Below are positions 25,173 to 33,917 of a stretch of DNA of 64,000 bases, in pieces. Below the pieces are notes generated by a model, which saw nothing but the letters and a program-made list of their open reading frames with translations, was not told where the DNA came from and made no database searches. The first letter of the stretch is position 1. The number at the start of each line of letters is the position of its first letter. A program made the position numbers and the translations under genes. Source of the DNA: Streptomyces sp. ST2-7A. Its GTDB lineage: Bacteria; Actinomycetota; Actinomycetes; Streptomycetales; Streptomycetaceae. The stretch lies in contig NZ_JAJUWS010000029.1 in the NCBI RefSeq assembly GCF_021390475.1, positions 19,355 through 83,354 of the forward strand. Direction: 5' to 3'.

Positions 25173-26813
25173 GTGGCGTCCACCAGGCGGAGGATCAGGC
25201 GCGGCCTGTCCGGGTCGGCACTGGCCGCGGTCGCCATGGCGGCCCTCACCGCGTCGCAGGGGACGGAGCTCCTGCTCGGCGCCGAGGCGGCCGACCGTTC
25301 CGACGGTTCGAAGGGCGACAACGACTACCCGGGCCGCCCCTACGCCACCGAACTCCCGCCGCTGGGCGCCCCCGACCCCGAGGCGGATCCGGAGGGTCCG
25401 GCGGAGGCGGGGCCCGGCCCCGACGGTCTTCCCGTCGGCCCGGTCGGCGAGGCCGCCGCCGGTATCCCCGCCGCCGTACTGGAGGCATACCGCGCGGCCG
25501 AGGCATCCCTCGCCGCCTCCCACCCGGGGTGCGCGCTGGAGTGGGAACTCCTCGCCGCCATCGGCAAGGTGGAGTCCGGACACGCCCGCGGCGGCGCGCT
25601 GGACGCGGTCGGCAACGCCACGCCGTCGATCCTCGGGCCGGTGCTGGACGGCAACGGCTTCGCCCGCATCACCGACACCGACGGCGGTCGCTGGGACGGG
25701 GACGCGGTGTACGACCGGGCCGTGGGCCCGATGCAGTTCATCCCCTCCACCTGGGCGGGATGGGGCGCGGACGGCAACGGTGACGGTGTCAGCGATCCCA
25801 ACAACGTGTACGACGCGACGCTCGCGGCCGGCCACTACCTGTGCGCCGGCTCCCGTGACCTGAGCCGGCCGGCGGACCTGGACCGGGCGCTGCTGAGCTA
25901 CAACAACTCGCGCGAGTACGTGAACACCGTCCTCTCCTGGCTGGAGTACTACCGGGAGGGCGTCCATGCCGTGCCCGACGCCGGTCCCGGCGTCGCCGGC
26001 GGGAACAGCGGTGCCGTGCACCGCGACGACACGCCCTCGGAGCGTCGGGAGGAGGAGACCCCGCGCGAGGAGCGTCGACCGGCCGCCGCGGCGCCGGCGA
26101 GCCCCGCGCCGGCCGCCCCGGGGCCCACCACTCCCGCGCCCGGACGACCCGGCGGATCCGCGGACCCGAAGCCGTCCCCGGGTACCCCTGCTCCCGGCAC
26201 GCCGTCCCCCGGCACTCCCGCCCCGGGCACCCCGTCTCCCGGTACCCCCGCGCCCGGTACCCCCGCGCCCGGTACCCCCGCGCCCGGTACCCCCGCGCCC
26301 GGTGATCCCGACGCGAAGCCCGGCGGCCAGGTGCCCGGTCCCGGTACGCCGCCGGCGGAGGAGGAGCCGACGAAGCCGGCGCCGCCCGCCCCGGTGGACC
26401 CCGTCGAGCCGGAGGAGCCGGGGACCGAGGACCCGGAGGAGCCCGGCGAGTGCCCGGTGGATCCCGACCCCGGTGACGGCACCGACCCCGACGACCCCGG
26501 AAACCCGGGGGACGCCGAGGAGAGCGGTGACACCGGGGGCGCCCGGGAGGCCGAGGACGGTGGGGACGGGAAGAACCCCGAGAAGCCCGAGAATCCCCGG
26601 GGCTCCGAGGACGGCGAGAACCCCGAGAACCCCGAGAACCCCGAGAACTCGGAGAACGAGGACGCGGAGGAGGAGCCCGGCTGTCCCGGTGACGACGAGG
26701 ACGCCGATGACGACGCCGCCGCCGACGACGAGGACGGGGACGACGCTGAGCGGGGCGACGATCAGGGGAAGAGTGGACGCACCGCCGACGCCTCCCCGCG
26801 CCGCGCCGAGTGA
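25173..26813 (+). CDS. Secreted lytic transglycosylase with low-complexity C-terminus
   Basis: A 546-residue exported peptidoglycan hydrolase. A signal peptide (first ~35 residues, basic then hydrophobic, ending near AEAAD) is followed by an MltB-type transglycosylase domain (~residues 100-260). The catalytic Glu134 lies in AAIGKVESGHARGG, and GPMQFIPSTWAGWG is diagnostic. The rest is unusual: about 45 residues of TPAPG/TPSPG repeats, then roughly 150 residues of acidic Glu/Asp/Pro/Asn sequence with only two Cys (ECPVDP, PGCPGD). It may extend through the wall or carry charge. GTG 25173 follows GGAGGGGAGAG; GTG 25155 is less likely. Confidence 0.88.
   Translation: MASTRRRIRRGLSGSALAAVAMAALTASQGTELLLGAEAADRSDGSKGDNDYPGRPYATELPPLGAPDPEADPEGPAEAGPGPDGLPVGPVGEAAAGIPAAVLEAYRAAEASLAASHPGCALEWELLAAIGKVESGHARGGALDAVGNATPSILGPVLDGNGFARITDTDGGRWDGDAVYDRAVGPMQFIPSTWAGWGADGNGDGVSDPNNVYDATLAAGHYLCAGSRDLSRPADLDRALLSYNNSREYVNTVLSWLEYYREGVHAVPDAGPGVAGGNSGAVHRDDTPSERREEETPREERRPAAAAPASPAPAAPGPTTPAPGRPGGSADPKPSPGTPAPGTPSPGTPAPGTPSPGTPAPGTPAPGTPAPGTPAPGDPDAKPGGQVPGPGTPPAEEEPTKPAPPAPVDPVEPEEPGTEDPEEPGECPVDPDPGDGTDPDDPGNPGDAEESGDTGGAREAEDGGDGKNPEKPENPRGSEDGENPENPENPENSENEDAEEEPGCPGDDEDADDDAAADDEDGDDAERGDDQGKSGRTADASPRRAE
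26181..26303 (+). repeat. 15-bp tandem repeat encoding TPAPG
   Basis: Four exact copies of a 15-bp unit (GGTACCCCCGCGCCC) run from 26241 to 26300, preceded by degenerate copies from about 26181. The frame is kept because the unit is a multiple of three. Such DNA is prone to slippage, so copy number may vary between strains. Confidence 0.85.
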
Positions 26814-26875
26814 TCCCGCCGGCATCCGACACCCCTCACCCCCGTCCCCCGACGGGATGCTGACGGGTCGATGAC

Positions 26876-26911
26876 CGGGGACCGCCGACCGTGATCGGCC
26901 GGCGGTCCCCG
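26876..26911. terminator. Bidirectional terminator between transglycosylase gene and hrpB
   Basis: A perfect 12-bp stem, 26876-26887 with 26900-26911, has a 12-base loop that can itself form GCCGA/TCGGC. It lies between two convergent genes. Confidence 0.75.
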
Positions 26912-26924
26912 ATCCCGCCCCGTC

Positions 26925-29804
26925 TCACCCCCGGCGCTGCCCCCGCCGCGACGGTTCCGCCGTCAGCGGGTCCTCCGGCCAGGCGTGCCGGGGGTACCGG
27001 CCCCGCAGATCGGCCCGCACCGCCCGGTACCCCTCGCGCCAGAACGAGGCCAGGTCCGCGGTCACCGCCGCCGGCCGCCCGGCCGGCGAGAGCAGGTGCA
27101 CCACCAGCGGCACCCGTCCGTCCGCGAGTGCCGGCGTGTGCTCCATGCCGAAAAGTTCCTGGACCCGGGCGGCCAGCACCGGACGCTCCCCGGAGTAGTC
27201 GACCCGGATGCGCGCCCCGGAGGGGACCTCCACCCGTTCCGGCGCCCACTCCTCCAGCCTCGCCGCCGTTCCGTCCGCCCACGGCAGCAGCGCGGTGAGC
27301 ATCCGAGCGGTGTCCAGCCGGGCCAGTCCGGCCCGGTTCCGGGTATCGCCCAACCACTCCCCGGCCCGCGCCACCAGTGCCTCGTCCGAGACGTCGGGCC
27401 ACGGTTCCCCCAGCGAGTCGTGCAGGAAGGCCATCCGTTCGCGCAGCCCCCGTGCCGCGCGACTCCACTCCAGCAGGGTGTCGATCCCCTCCCGGCGCAG
27501 GCCCTCCATCAGCGCGGCGCGGACGGCCTCCGCCGAGGGGCGGCGCAGCGGCTCCTCGCGCAGCGCGATCGACCCCAGGCGTTCCACCCGACGGGTCACC
27601 ACGTCCGGGGTACCGGCGGAGGCGGAGGCCCATCGGACCTCTTCCCCCACGGAGTGCCGGGCCCCGGCCGCGAGCAGCGCGATCTCCTCGTCCGCCACGG
27701 CGGCCAGGCGGACCACGGCGTTCGCCGCACCGGCGGGTCGGTCCGCGACCGCGACCGCGAGCCACGGGGCGTCGCGCAGCGGCGACTCCGCCGCCGTGGC
27801 GGCCCGGGTGCCGGAGACCATCAGGAAGGCGCCCGGTCCCCGGTGGCGGCCCACCCGGTCCGGGTGGGCCAGCGCGGCCACCAGACCGGCGGCCCGTCCG
27901 TCGGACCACTGTTCGCCGGCGCCTTCCGGCGAACCGGGATCGCCCGGGGCGGAGTCCTTCCGGAGCAGGCTGTGCAACCGGTCGGCCTCGCGCCGCCACC
28001 GTCCGGCCCAGCCGTCCCGGCGGCCCCCGCTCGTGCCGTGCCGCGCCGCCCGGCACACCGCCGCGAGATCGTCCCCCATCGCCCGGGGCGGTTCCTCGCT
28101 CAGCACCGCCACCAGTTCCGCCGCCCGCCGCGCGCCGACCAACGGCGCCGCGTCGAGCAGGGCCCGCGCCCACCGGGGATGCAGGCCCACGGCGGCGATC
28201 CGCCGGCCGCGATCCGTGACCCGGCCGTCGGGGTCCACGGCGCCCAGGTCCCGCAGCACCGCCCGGGCGGCGGCCATCGCGCCGGCGGGCGGCGGACCGG
28301 GAAGCGCCAGGTGCTCCGCCGCGGGATCGCCCCAGCAGGCACAGCCCAGCGCGAACCCGGTCAGGTCCGCCACCTCGATCTCCGGGCGGGAGAACTCCCG
28401 CAGCCGGGTGTGCTCCGCCTCCGACCAACAGCGGTGCACCCGCCCCGGCGCCTCGCGCCCCGCCCGCCCGGCGCGCTGCCGGGCGGAGGCGCGGGAGACC
28501 GGGACGGTCACCAGGGACCCCAGGCCCCTGGCGTGGTCGGTGCGCGGTTCGCGGGCCAGACCGCTGTCCACCACCGCCCGCACGCCGGGCACGGTGAGCC
28601 CGGATTCGGCCACCGAGGTGGCCAGCACGATCCGCCGGGTGCCGTCGCGGGGGCCTGCGAGGACGGCGTCCTGGACGGCGGACGGGGCCCGACCGTGCAC
28701 GCCGGGGATCTCCACCCGACCGGCCCCCGTGCCCACCTCCGGCCCGAGCCGGTCGGCGAGCAGCGCGGCGACCCGGTTGATCTCACCCGTGCCCGGCAGG
28801 AAGCACAGCACGTCGCCCGGGCTCTCCCGCAGCGCCCGCACGGCGGTGTCCGCGACGTGTCCGAGCAGCGCGGGGTCCACCGAGGTGCCCCGGGCCGGGC
28901 GCACGGGGCGCGGCGGCGGGCACCACACCTCCTCCACCGGATGGGAGACACCCCGCACACCGACCACGGGGGCTTCCAGCAGCCGTGCCCACAGGGTGGT
29001 GTCGGTGGTGGCGGAGGCGGCGATCAACCGCAGATCGGGACGGAGGGCCGCGCGCACGTCCAGCAGGAACGCGATCGCGGTGTCCGCGTCCAGGTGTCGC
29101 TCGTGGCACTCGTCGAGCAGGACGGTGCCCACGCCCGGCAACTCGGGGTCGTGGTGCAGTCGGCGCAGCAGGATGCCGGTGGTGACCACCTCCACCCGGG
29201 CACGGGATCCGGTCCGGCGCTCGCCGCGCACGGTCCAGCCGACCCGGCCGCGGGGGCCGGCCTTTTCGCCGAGCAGCCAGGCGATGCGCCGGGCCGCCGC
29301 CCGGACGGTCATGCGGCGCGGCTCCACCACCAGGACGCGACCGGTCGATCCGACGGGGGCGGGGAAGCCGGGGAGGAGTCCGGCGAGGACCGGCGGGACC
29401 AGCGTGGTCTTGCCGGTGCCCGGTGGCGAGTGGAGGACGGCGGTGCCGGCGCTCTCCAACGCGTCGCGCAGGGCGGGCAGGGCGTCGCACACCGGCAACG
29501 CCCGGGCCGCCACCAAGCGGTCCCCGGGCGGGGCGCCCGACGCGCCCGACGCGCCCGGGGAATCATCCGTTTCGTCGCGCCGGGCGGGGCGGTCGGGTCG
29601 CCCCGGGGTGTGCCCCGACCGGCGTCCCCCTGCCGTGTCCCCCTCGTCCCGCCGTACCGTCCTGCCGGGGGATCCGGTGTCCTTCCGGCCGGCGTCGCCG
29701 CCGGACCGGGCGGGGGTCGGACCCGGAGTGCCCGGTGCGGTGGGATTCCCGGTGCGGAGCGGTGCGGGGGAGTGGTCGGCGGGTGGCAACGCGTCATGGC
29801 TCAC
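26925..29804 (-). CDS. hrpB: ATP-dependent helicase HrpB
   Basis: A 959-residue DEAH-type RNA helicase homologue. Motif I SPPGTGKTTLVPP, Ia VVEPRRMTVRAAARR, II LLDECHERHLD, III SATTD and VI QRAGRAGREAPG are intact, and the C-terminal half matches HrpB (helicase-associated, then HrpB C-terminal domain ending in WPEDPLTAEPSRR). Family members have about 820-850 residues. The extra ~95 N-terminal residues are disordered Pro/Gly/Arg/Asp, so translation may begin later, for example at a GTG just before AARALPVCDALPAL. ATG 29804 has no good ribosome-binding site. The cellular role of HrpB in bacteria is not settled. It is divergent from rpsA. Confidence 0.9.
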   Translation of the reverse strand: MSHDALPPADHSPAPLRTGNPTAPGTPGPTPARSGGDAGRKDTGSPGRTVRRDEGDTAGGRRSGHTPGRPDRPARRDETDDSPGASGASGAPPGDRLVAARALPVCDALPALRDALESAGTAVLHSPPGTGKTTLVPPVLAGLLPGFPAPVGSTGRVLVVEPRRMTVRAAARRIAWLLGEKAGPRGRVGWTVRGERRTGSRARVEVVTTGILLRRLHHDPELPGVGTVLLDECHERHLDADTAIAFLLDVRAALRPDLRLIAASATTDTTLWARLLEAPVVGVRGVSHPVEEVWCPPPRPVRPARGTSVDPALLGHVADTAVRALRESPGDVLCFLPGTGEINRVAALLADRLGPEVGTGAGRVEIPGVHGRAPSAVQDAVLAGPRDGTRRIVLATSVAESGLTVPGVRAVVDSGLAREPRTDHARGLGSLVTVPVSRASARQRAGRAGREAPGRVHRCWSEAEHTRLREFSRPEIEVADLTGFALGCACWGDPAAEHLALPGPPPAGAMAAARAVLRDLGAVDPDGRVTDRGRRIAAVGLHPRWARALLDAAPLVGARRAAELVAVLSEEPPRAMGDDLAAVCRAARHGTSGGRRDGWAGRWRREADRLHSLLRKDSAPGDPGSPEGAGEQWSDGRAAGLVAALAHPDRVGRHRGPGAFLMVSGTRAATAAESPLRDAPWLAVAVADRPAGAANAVVRLAAVADEEIALLAAGARHSVGEEVRWASASAGTPDVVTRRVERLGSIALREEPLRRPSAEAVRAALMEGLRREGIDTLLEWSRAARGLRERMAFLHDSLGEPWPDVSDEALVARAGEWLGDTRNRAGLARLDTARMLTALLPWADGTAARLEEWAPERVEVPSGARIRVDYSGERPVLAARVQELFGMEHTPALADGRVPLVVHLLSPAGRPAAVTADLASFWREGYRAVRADLRGRYPRHAWPEDPLTAEPSRRGQRRG

Positions 29805-30270
29805 CGGGTGATTGTGCCGTGCGGGCGTTCCACCGTGCCGGTGCGCGGTTGTCGGTCACGCGCCCGCCGTGATGCGCCGGGGCGGGCTCGGGAATCTCGC
29901 GGGGCGGGAACGGGGTGGAGTCGGGGCCGCGCCCCGGGCGCGGGGGCCCTCCGGAGGTGTCGGGAGTGACGGAAGTCCCGAACGGGACTGTCGCTTCTGT
30001 CCGGATACCGCCCCCGCTGGGCGGAAGCGCGCATTGACCGGGGTCGAAAGCGCCCGTATGCTATAAGACGCGCTGCGGACCTGCGCGCCTCGGACGGAGC
30101 AGGTCGCGCTCGCACTGGTTGTATGTCCCCTCGGTTGGTGGGGCGCTTTTCGAAAATCTCATGTGATCTTCGGTGGGGCGCTCCCCGGGCTGTCCGGCTT
30201 CGGCAGTGCGACACGGGTTCGTGCGTGGTATTACCGACGACATTCTGTCCGTACCGGAGCCCTTTACCAC
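29805..30270. other. Region between hrpB and rpsA with the rpsA leader
   Basis: 466 bases without a gene. The left half is GC-rich with no assignable signal. The right half contains the rpsA promoter (30034-30062) and about 200 bases of untranslated leader. The leader may have a regulatory role, since S1 represses its own translation in E. coli. Confidence 0.55.
30034..30062 (+). promoter_or_regulatory. Sigma-70/HrdB promoter of rpsA
   Basis: TTGACC (30034-30039), 17-base spacer, TATGCT (30057-30062). This is the best vegetative promoter in the window and suits a highly expressed ribosomal protein gene. Expected transcription start is near 30069, about 200 bases before the ATG. Confidence 0.8.
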
Positions 30271-31788
30271 ATGACGAGCAGCACCGAGACCACCGTGGCC
30301 ACCCCGCAGGTTGCGGTCAACGACATCGGTTCCGAGGAAGCCTTCCTCGCCGCGATCGACGAGACGATCAAGTACTTCAACGACGGCGACATCGTCGACG
30401 GCGTCATCGTGAAGGTCGACCGGGACGAGGTCCTGCTCGACATCGGTTACAAGACCGAGGGCGTGATCCCCTCCCGCGAGCTGTCGATCAAGCACGACGT
30501 CGACCCCAACGAGGTCGTCGCCGTCGGTGACGAGATCGAAGCCCTTGTTCTCCAGAAGGAGGACAAGGAGGGTCGTCTGATCCTGTCCAAGAAGCGCGCG
30601 CAGTACGAGCGGGCCTGGGGCACGATCGAGAAGATCAAGGACGAGGACGGGATCGTCACCGGTACCGTCATCGAGGTCGTCAAGGGTGGTCTCATCCTCG
30701 ACATCGGCCTCCGCGGCTTCCTCCCCGCCTCCCTGGTGGAGATGCGCCGGGTCCGCGACCTCCAGCCCTACGTGGGCAAGGAGCTCGAGGCCAAGATCAT
30801 CGAGCTGGACAAGAACCGCAACAACGTGGTCCTGTCCCGCCGTGCCTGGTTGGAGCAGACCCAGAGCGAGGTCCGTCAGACCTTCCTCACCACCCTGCAG
30901 AAGGGTCAGGTGCGCTCCGGCGTCGTCTCCTCCATCGTCAACTTCGGTGCCTTCGTGGACCTTGGTGGCGTGGACGGTCTGGTGCACGTCTCCGAGCTGT
31001 CCTGGAAGCACATCGACCACCCCTCCGAGGTCGTCGAGGTCGGCCAGGAGGTCACGGTCGAGGTCCTGGACGTCGACATGGACCGCGAGCGCGTCTCGCT
31101 GTCGCTCAAGGCGACGCAGGAAGACCCGTGGCAGCAGTTCGCCCGGACCCACCAGATCGGCCAGGTCGTTCCCGGCAAGGTCACCAAGCTGGTGCCGTTC
31201 GGCGCGTTCGTCCGTGTGGACGAGGGCATCGAGGGTCTGGTCCACATCTCCGAGCTGGCCGAGCGCCACGTGGAGATCCCGGAGCAGGTCGTCCAGGTCA
31301 ACGACGAGATCTTCGTCAAGGTCATCGACATCGACCTCGACCGTCGTCGGATCAGCCTGTCGCTGAAGCAGGCCAACGAGACCTTCGGCGCCGACCCGAT
31401 GGCCGTCGAGTTCGACCCGACGCTGTACGGCATGGCCGCGTCCTACGACGACCAGGGCAACTACATCTACCCCGAGGGCTTCGACCCGGAGGCCAACGAC
31501 TGGCTGCCGGGCTACGAGAAGCAGCGGGAGGAGTGGGAGCACCAGTACGCCGAGGCGCAGACCCGCTTCGAGCAGCACCAGGCCCAGGTCATCAAGTCCC
31601 GCGAGGCCGATGCCGAGGCCGAGGCCGAGGGCGGTCCCGCCGCTCCGCAGGCCGGTGGCGGCAGCGGTGGCGGTGGCGGTGGCGGTGGCGGCTCGTACTC
31701 GTCCGACCCGGGCGAGGACACCGGCGCGCTGGCCTCAGACGAGGCTCTCGCCGCCCTGCGCGAGAAGCTGGCCGGCGGCCAGAGCTGA
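30271..31788 (+). CDS. rpsA: 30S ribosomal protein S1
   Basis: A 505-residue S1 protein. Four S1 RNA-binding repeats lie at about residues 35-105, 125-190, 210-280 and 295-365 (for example VGDIVDG-like openings and VVSSIVNFGAFVDLGGVDGLVHVSEL in third position). A conserved region TLYGMAASYDDQGNYIYPEGFD follows, and then a Gln/Glu-rich and Gly-rich tail ending LREKLAGGQS. The actinobacterial form is shorter than the six-domain E. coli protein. It recruits mRNA to the 30S subunit. ATG 30271 matches the conserved start MTSSTETT, although no strong Shine-Dalgarno precedes it. Confidence 0.98.
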   Translation: MTSSTETTVATPQVAVNDIGSEEAFLAAIDETIKYFNDGDIVDGVIVKVDRDEVLLDIGYKTEGVIPSRELSIKHDVDPNEVVAVGDEIEALVLQKEDKEGRLILSKKRAQYERAWGTIEKIKDEDGIVTGTVIEVVKGGLILDIGLRGFLPASLVEMRRVRDLQPYVGKELEAKIIELDKNRNNVVLSRRAWLEQTQSEVRQTFLTTLQKGQVRSGVVSSIVNFGAFVDLGGVDGLVHVSELSWKHIDHPSEVVEVGQEVTVEVLDVDMDRERVSLSLKATQEDPWQQFARTHQIGQVVPGKVTKLVPFGAFVRVDEGIEGLVHISELAERHVEIPEQVVQVNDEIFVKVIDIDLDRRRISLSLKQANETFGADPMAVEFDPTLYGMAASYDDQGNYIYPEGFDPEANDWLPGYEKQREEWEHQYAEAQTRFEQHQAQVIKSREADAEAEAEGGPAAPQAGGGSGGGGGGGGGSYSSDPGEDTGALASDEALAALREKLAGGQS

Positions 31789-31795
31789 TTCCCTC

Positions 31796-31817
31796 CCGCG
31801 GGCGGTGACGCCCGCGG
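31796..31817 (+). terminator. First hairpin after rpsA
   Basis: CCGCGGGCG (31796-31804) and CGCCCGCGG (31809-31817) form a perfect 9-bp stem with a GTGA tetraloop 7 bases after the stop. Confidence 0.6.
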
Positions 31818-31833
31818 TGGGCACCGCGCATCA

Positions 31834-31875
31834 CGGCGGAACCCGCCCCCGAGGCATCGGGGGCGGGTTCCGCCG
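31834..31875 (+). terminator. Main rpsA terminator
   Basis: A perfect 19-bp stem (31834-31852 with 31857-31875) has a 4-base loop and is followed by TTT. One of the strongest intrinsic terminators in the window. Confidence 0.9.
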
Positions 31876-32026
31876 TTTCCGCACCCCTGTTCGGGGGAAT
31901 GCCCGGTGCCCCGGACACGTTGATCACCACGAGCGACCGATACGAGGCGACCGGTTCGGCCCGCGTGATCCGCGTGGGCCCACCACGCGACGGACCACCA
32001 CGGAACCGGAAGGAGCGGCGGTCACG

Positions 32027-33112
32027 GTGCACGATCCGCAGGACCTGTACGAGTGGGTGCCCGAGGGCCTGGCGATGGTCGAGGCCATCCCGGCCGACAC
32101 CCACCCCCACCCCCGGGCCGACACCGGCCCCGATCCGGGCAGCGACCCCGGCCCGGACCCGGACACCGATCCGGACCCCGCTTCCGGGACACCGGCCGGG
32201 GACGGGGCGGACACCCCGACCGGCCCGGTGCTCCTCTACCACTTCGAGGGCTTCCTCGACGCCGGGGAGACCGGCACCCAGCTGATCGAGGAGCTGCTCG
32301 ACGACAGGCGCACCGGCGTCACCGTGGCCCGCTTCGACCATGACCGGTTGGTGGACTACCGCGCCCGCCGTCCGGTGATGACCTTCCGCCGCGACCGCTG
32401 GACCGATTTCGAGGCGCCGCGACTGGAACTGCGACTGGTGCACGACGACACCCGCAGGCCGTTCCTGGTGCTCTCCGGCCCCGAACCGGACGTGGAGTGG
32501 GAGCGCTTCGCGGCGGCGGTGCGGCAGATCGTGGAGCGCCTGCGGGTACGCCTGGCGGTCGGCTTCCACGGCATCCCGATGGGCGTCCCGCACACCCGGC
32601 CCATCGGCCTGACCTCGCACGGCAACCGGCCGGAGCTGGTGCCGGCGCGCAACGACCTCTTCGACGAGGCGCAGGTCCCCGGCAGCGCGGCCTCCCTGCT
32701 GGAGCTGCGGCTCTCCGAGGCGGGTCACGACGTGCTGGGCATCGCCGCGCACGTCCCGCACTACATCGCCCGGTCCCGATACCCGGATTCGGCGCTGGTG
32801 GTGTTGGAGGCGCTGACCACCGCCACCGGACTGGTGCTGCCGGAGATCGCCCAGACCCTGCGTACCCGCAGTACCCGGGTGCGCCAGGAGATCGACCGGG
32901 AACTGGCCGAGGGGGACAACGAGCTGGTGGCGGTCGTGCGGGGTCTGGAGCAGCAGTACGACGCGGTGGCCGGGGCCGCGACCCGGGGCAACCTGGTCGC
33001 CGAGCCGGCCGAACTCCCCTCCGCCGACGAACTGGGCGCGGTCTTCGAGCGTTTCCTCGCCGAGCGGGAGGGGCCGGAGGAGGGGGAGGACCCGCCGCCC
33101 CCGACGCCCTGA
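32027..33112 (+). CDS. PAC2 family protein
   Basis: A 361-residue protein of the PAC2 (proteasome assembly chaperone-like) family, also called the ATP-grasp-neighbour superfamily in actinobacteria. The conserved body starts with VLLYHFEGFLDAGETG and contains the DYRARRP, LSGPEPDVEWERF, GIPMGVPHTRP and HVPHYIARS segments. An insert of about 35 residues with many Asp-Pro repeats (PDPGSDPGPDPD type) lies between the N-terminal LYEWVPEG and the body and looks disordered. The GTG at 32027 follows GGAAGGAG at a rather long spacing of 12. Its position between rpsA and coaE is typical for Streptomyces. Biochemical function unknown. Confidence 0.88.
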   Translation: MHDPQDLYEWVPEGLAMVEAIPADTHPHPRADTGPDPGSDPGPDPDTDPDPASGTPAGDGADTPTGPVLLYHFEGFLDAGETGTQLIEELLDDRRTGVTVARFDHDRLVDYRARRPVMTFRRDRWTDFEAPRLELRLVHDDTRRPFLVLSGPEPDVEWERFAAAVRQIVERLRVRLAVGFHGIPMGVPHTRPIGLTSHGNRPELVPARNDLFDEAQVPGSAASLLELRLSEAGHDVLGIAAHVPHYIARSRYPDSALVVLEALTTATGLVLPEIAQTLRTRSTRVRQEIDRELAEGDNELVAVVRGLEQQYDAVAGAATRGNLVAEPAELPSADELGAVFERFLAEREGPEEGEDPPPPTP

Positions 33113-33146
33113 GCGGCCGGGCCCGTCGGGTCCGGCCCTCGGCCGG

Positions 33147-33159
33147 TAGCCTGCTGTCC
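33147..33159 (+). promoter_or_regulatory. Leaderless-type promoter of coaE (-10 TAGCCT)
   Basis: TAGCCT at 33147-33152 is followed by 7 bases and ATG at 33160, with no Shine-Dalgarno sequence. Confidence 0.6.
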
Positions 33160-33762
33160 ATGCTGACAGTGGGACTCACCGGCGGAATCGGTTCCGGCAA
33201 GAGCGCGGTGACCCGCCTGCTGGCGGAGCGCGGCGCGGTGGTGGTCGACGCCGACCGCGTCGCCCGCGAGGTGGTCGAGCCGGGCACGGAGGGATTGGCT
33301 GCGGTGGTCGCCGGGTTCGGCCCCGGGGTGTTGGGGCCGGACGGCGCCCTGGACCGTGAGCGGCTGGGCCGGATCGTCTTCTCCGATCCGGCGCGGCTGG
33401 CCGCCCTGAACGCCATCGTCCATCCGTTGGTGGCGCGGCGTTCAGCGGAACTGCGCGCCGCCGCGCCGGCGGGGGCGGTGGTGGTGCACGACGTGCCGCT
33501 GCTGGTCGAGAACGGCCTGGAGGACCTGTACGACCTGGTCGTCGTGGTGGACGCGTCCGAGGAGGTCCGCTTGGACCGCCTGGCGCGCTCGCGCGGGATG
33601 GCCGAGACCGACGCCCGGGCCCGGATGGCCGCGCAGGCGGACCGTGCCGCCCGGCTGGCGGTGGCCGACCGGGTCGTTCCCAACGACGGGACCCTCGCCG
33701 AACTGGAGGCCCGGGTGACCGAACTGTGGGAGGAACTCGCGGCGCGGGCCGCCGCCGGCTGA
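33160..33762 (+). CDS. coaE: Dephospho-CoA kinase
   Basis: A 200-residue kinase that phosphorylates the ribose 3'-OH of dephospho-CoA in the last step of coenzyme A synthesis. The P-loop GLTGGIGSGKS is at residues ~5-15, followed by VVDADRVAREV and, in the middle, HDVPLLVENG, all typical. The length equals the family norm; there is no C-terminal GrpB/UPF0157 fusion, which some actinobacteria have. The ATG sits 7 bases from a -10 hexamer, implying a leaderless message separate from the PAC2 gene, although read-through from that gene is possible. Confidence 0.96.
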   Translation: MLTVGLTGGIGSGKSAVTRLLAERGAVVVDADRVAREVVEPGTEGLAAVVAGFGPGVLGPDGALDRERLGRIVFSDPARLAALNAIVHPLVARRSAELRAAAPAGAVVVHDVPLLVENGLEDLYDLVVVVDASEEVRLDRLARSRGMAETDARARMAAQADRAARLAVADRVVPNDGTLAELEARVTELWEELAARAAAG

Positions 33763-33880
33763 GCCGTTCGGAGCGCGCCCCGGACGTCCCCGGCGGGTCG
33801 GGTCGTGCCCGGTTCGTCGCCCGTCGCCGGACAAGACGCCACATAGCGAAGTGCTCCCGGGAGCGCGGGTGGTGGGCGTT

Positions 33881-33917
33881 TTGGTGGGGAGCCGGGGTGG
33901 TCTCTATCATCCGCCAG
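33881..33917 (+). promoter_or_regulatory. Leaderless promoter of the VWA gene
   Basis: TTGGTG (33881-33886), 18-base spacer, TATCAT (33905-33910), then 7 bases to ATG 33918. It has both a plausible -35 and -10 and a start-codon spacing typical of leaderless mRNA. Confidence 0.65.

Noticed and set aside
26181..26303. CRISPR-like short tandem repeats
   Set aside because: The units are contiguous 15-bp codon repeats without spacers, inside a protein-coding frame.
24204..26825. 873-codon minus-strand frame opposite the transglycosylase
   Set aside because: Translation is Gly/Arg/Val repeats produced by the opposite repeats; the plus strand has signal peptide, active-site Glu and ribosome-binding site.
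26985..29969. 994-codon plus-strand frame opposite hrpB
   Set aside because: Shadow of hrpB; the HrpB motifs on the minus strand are complete.
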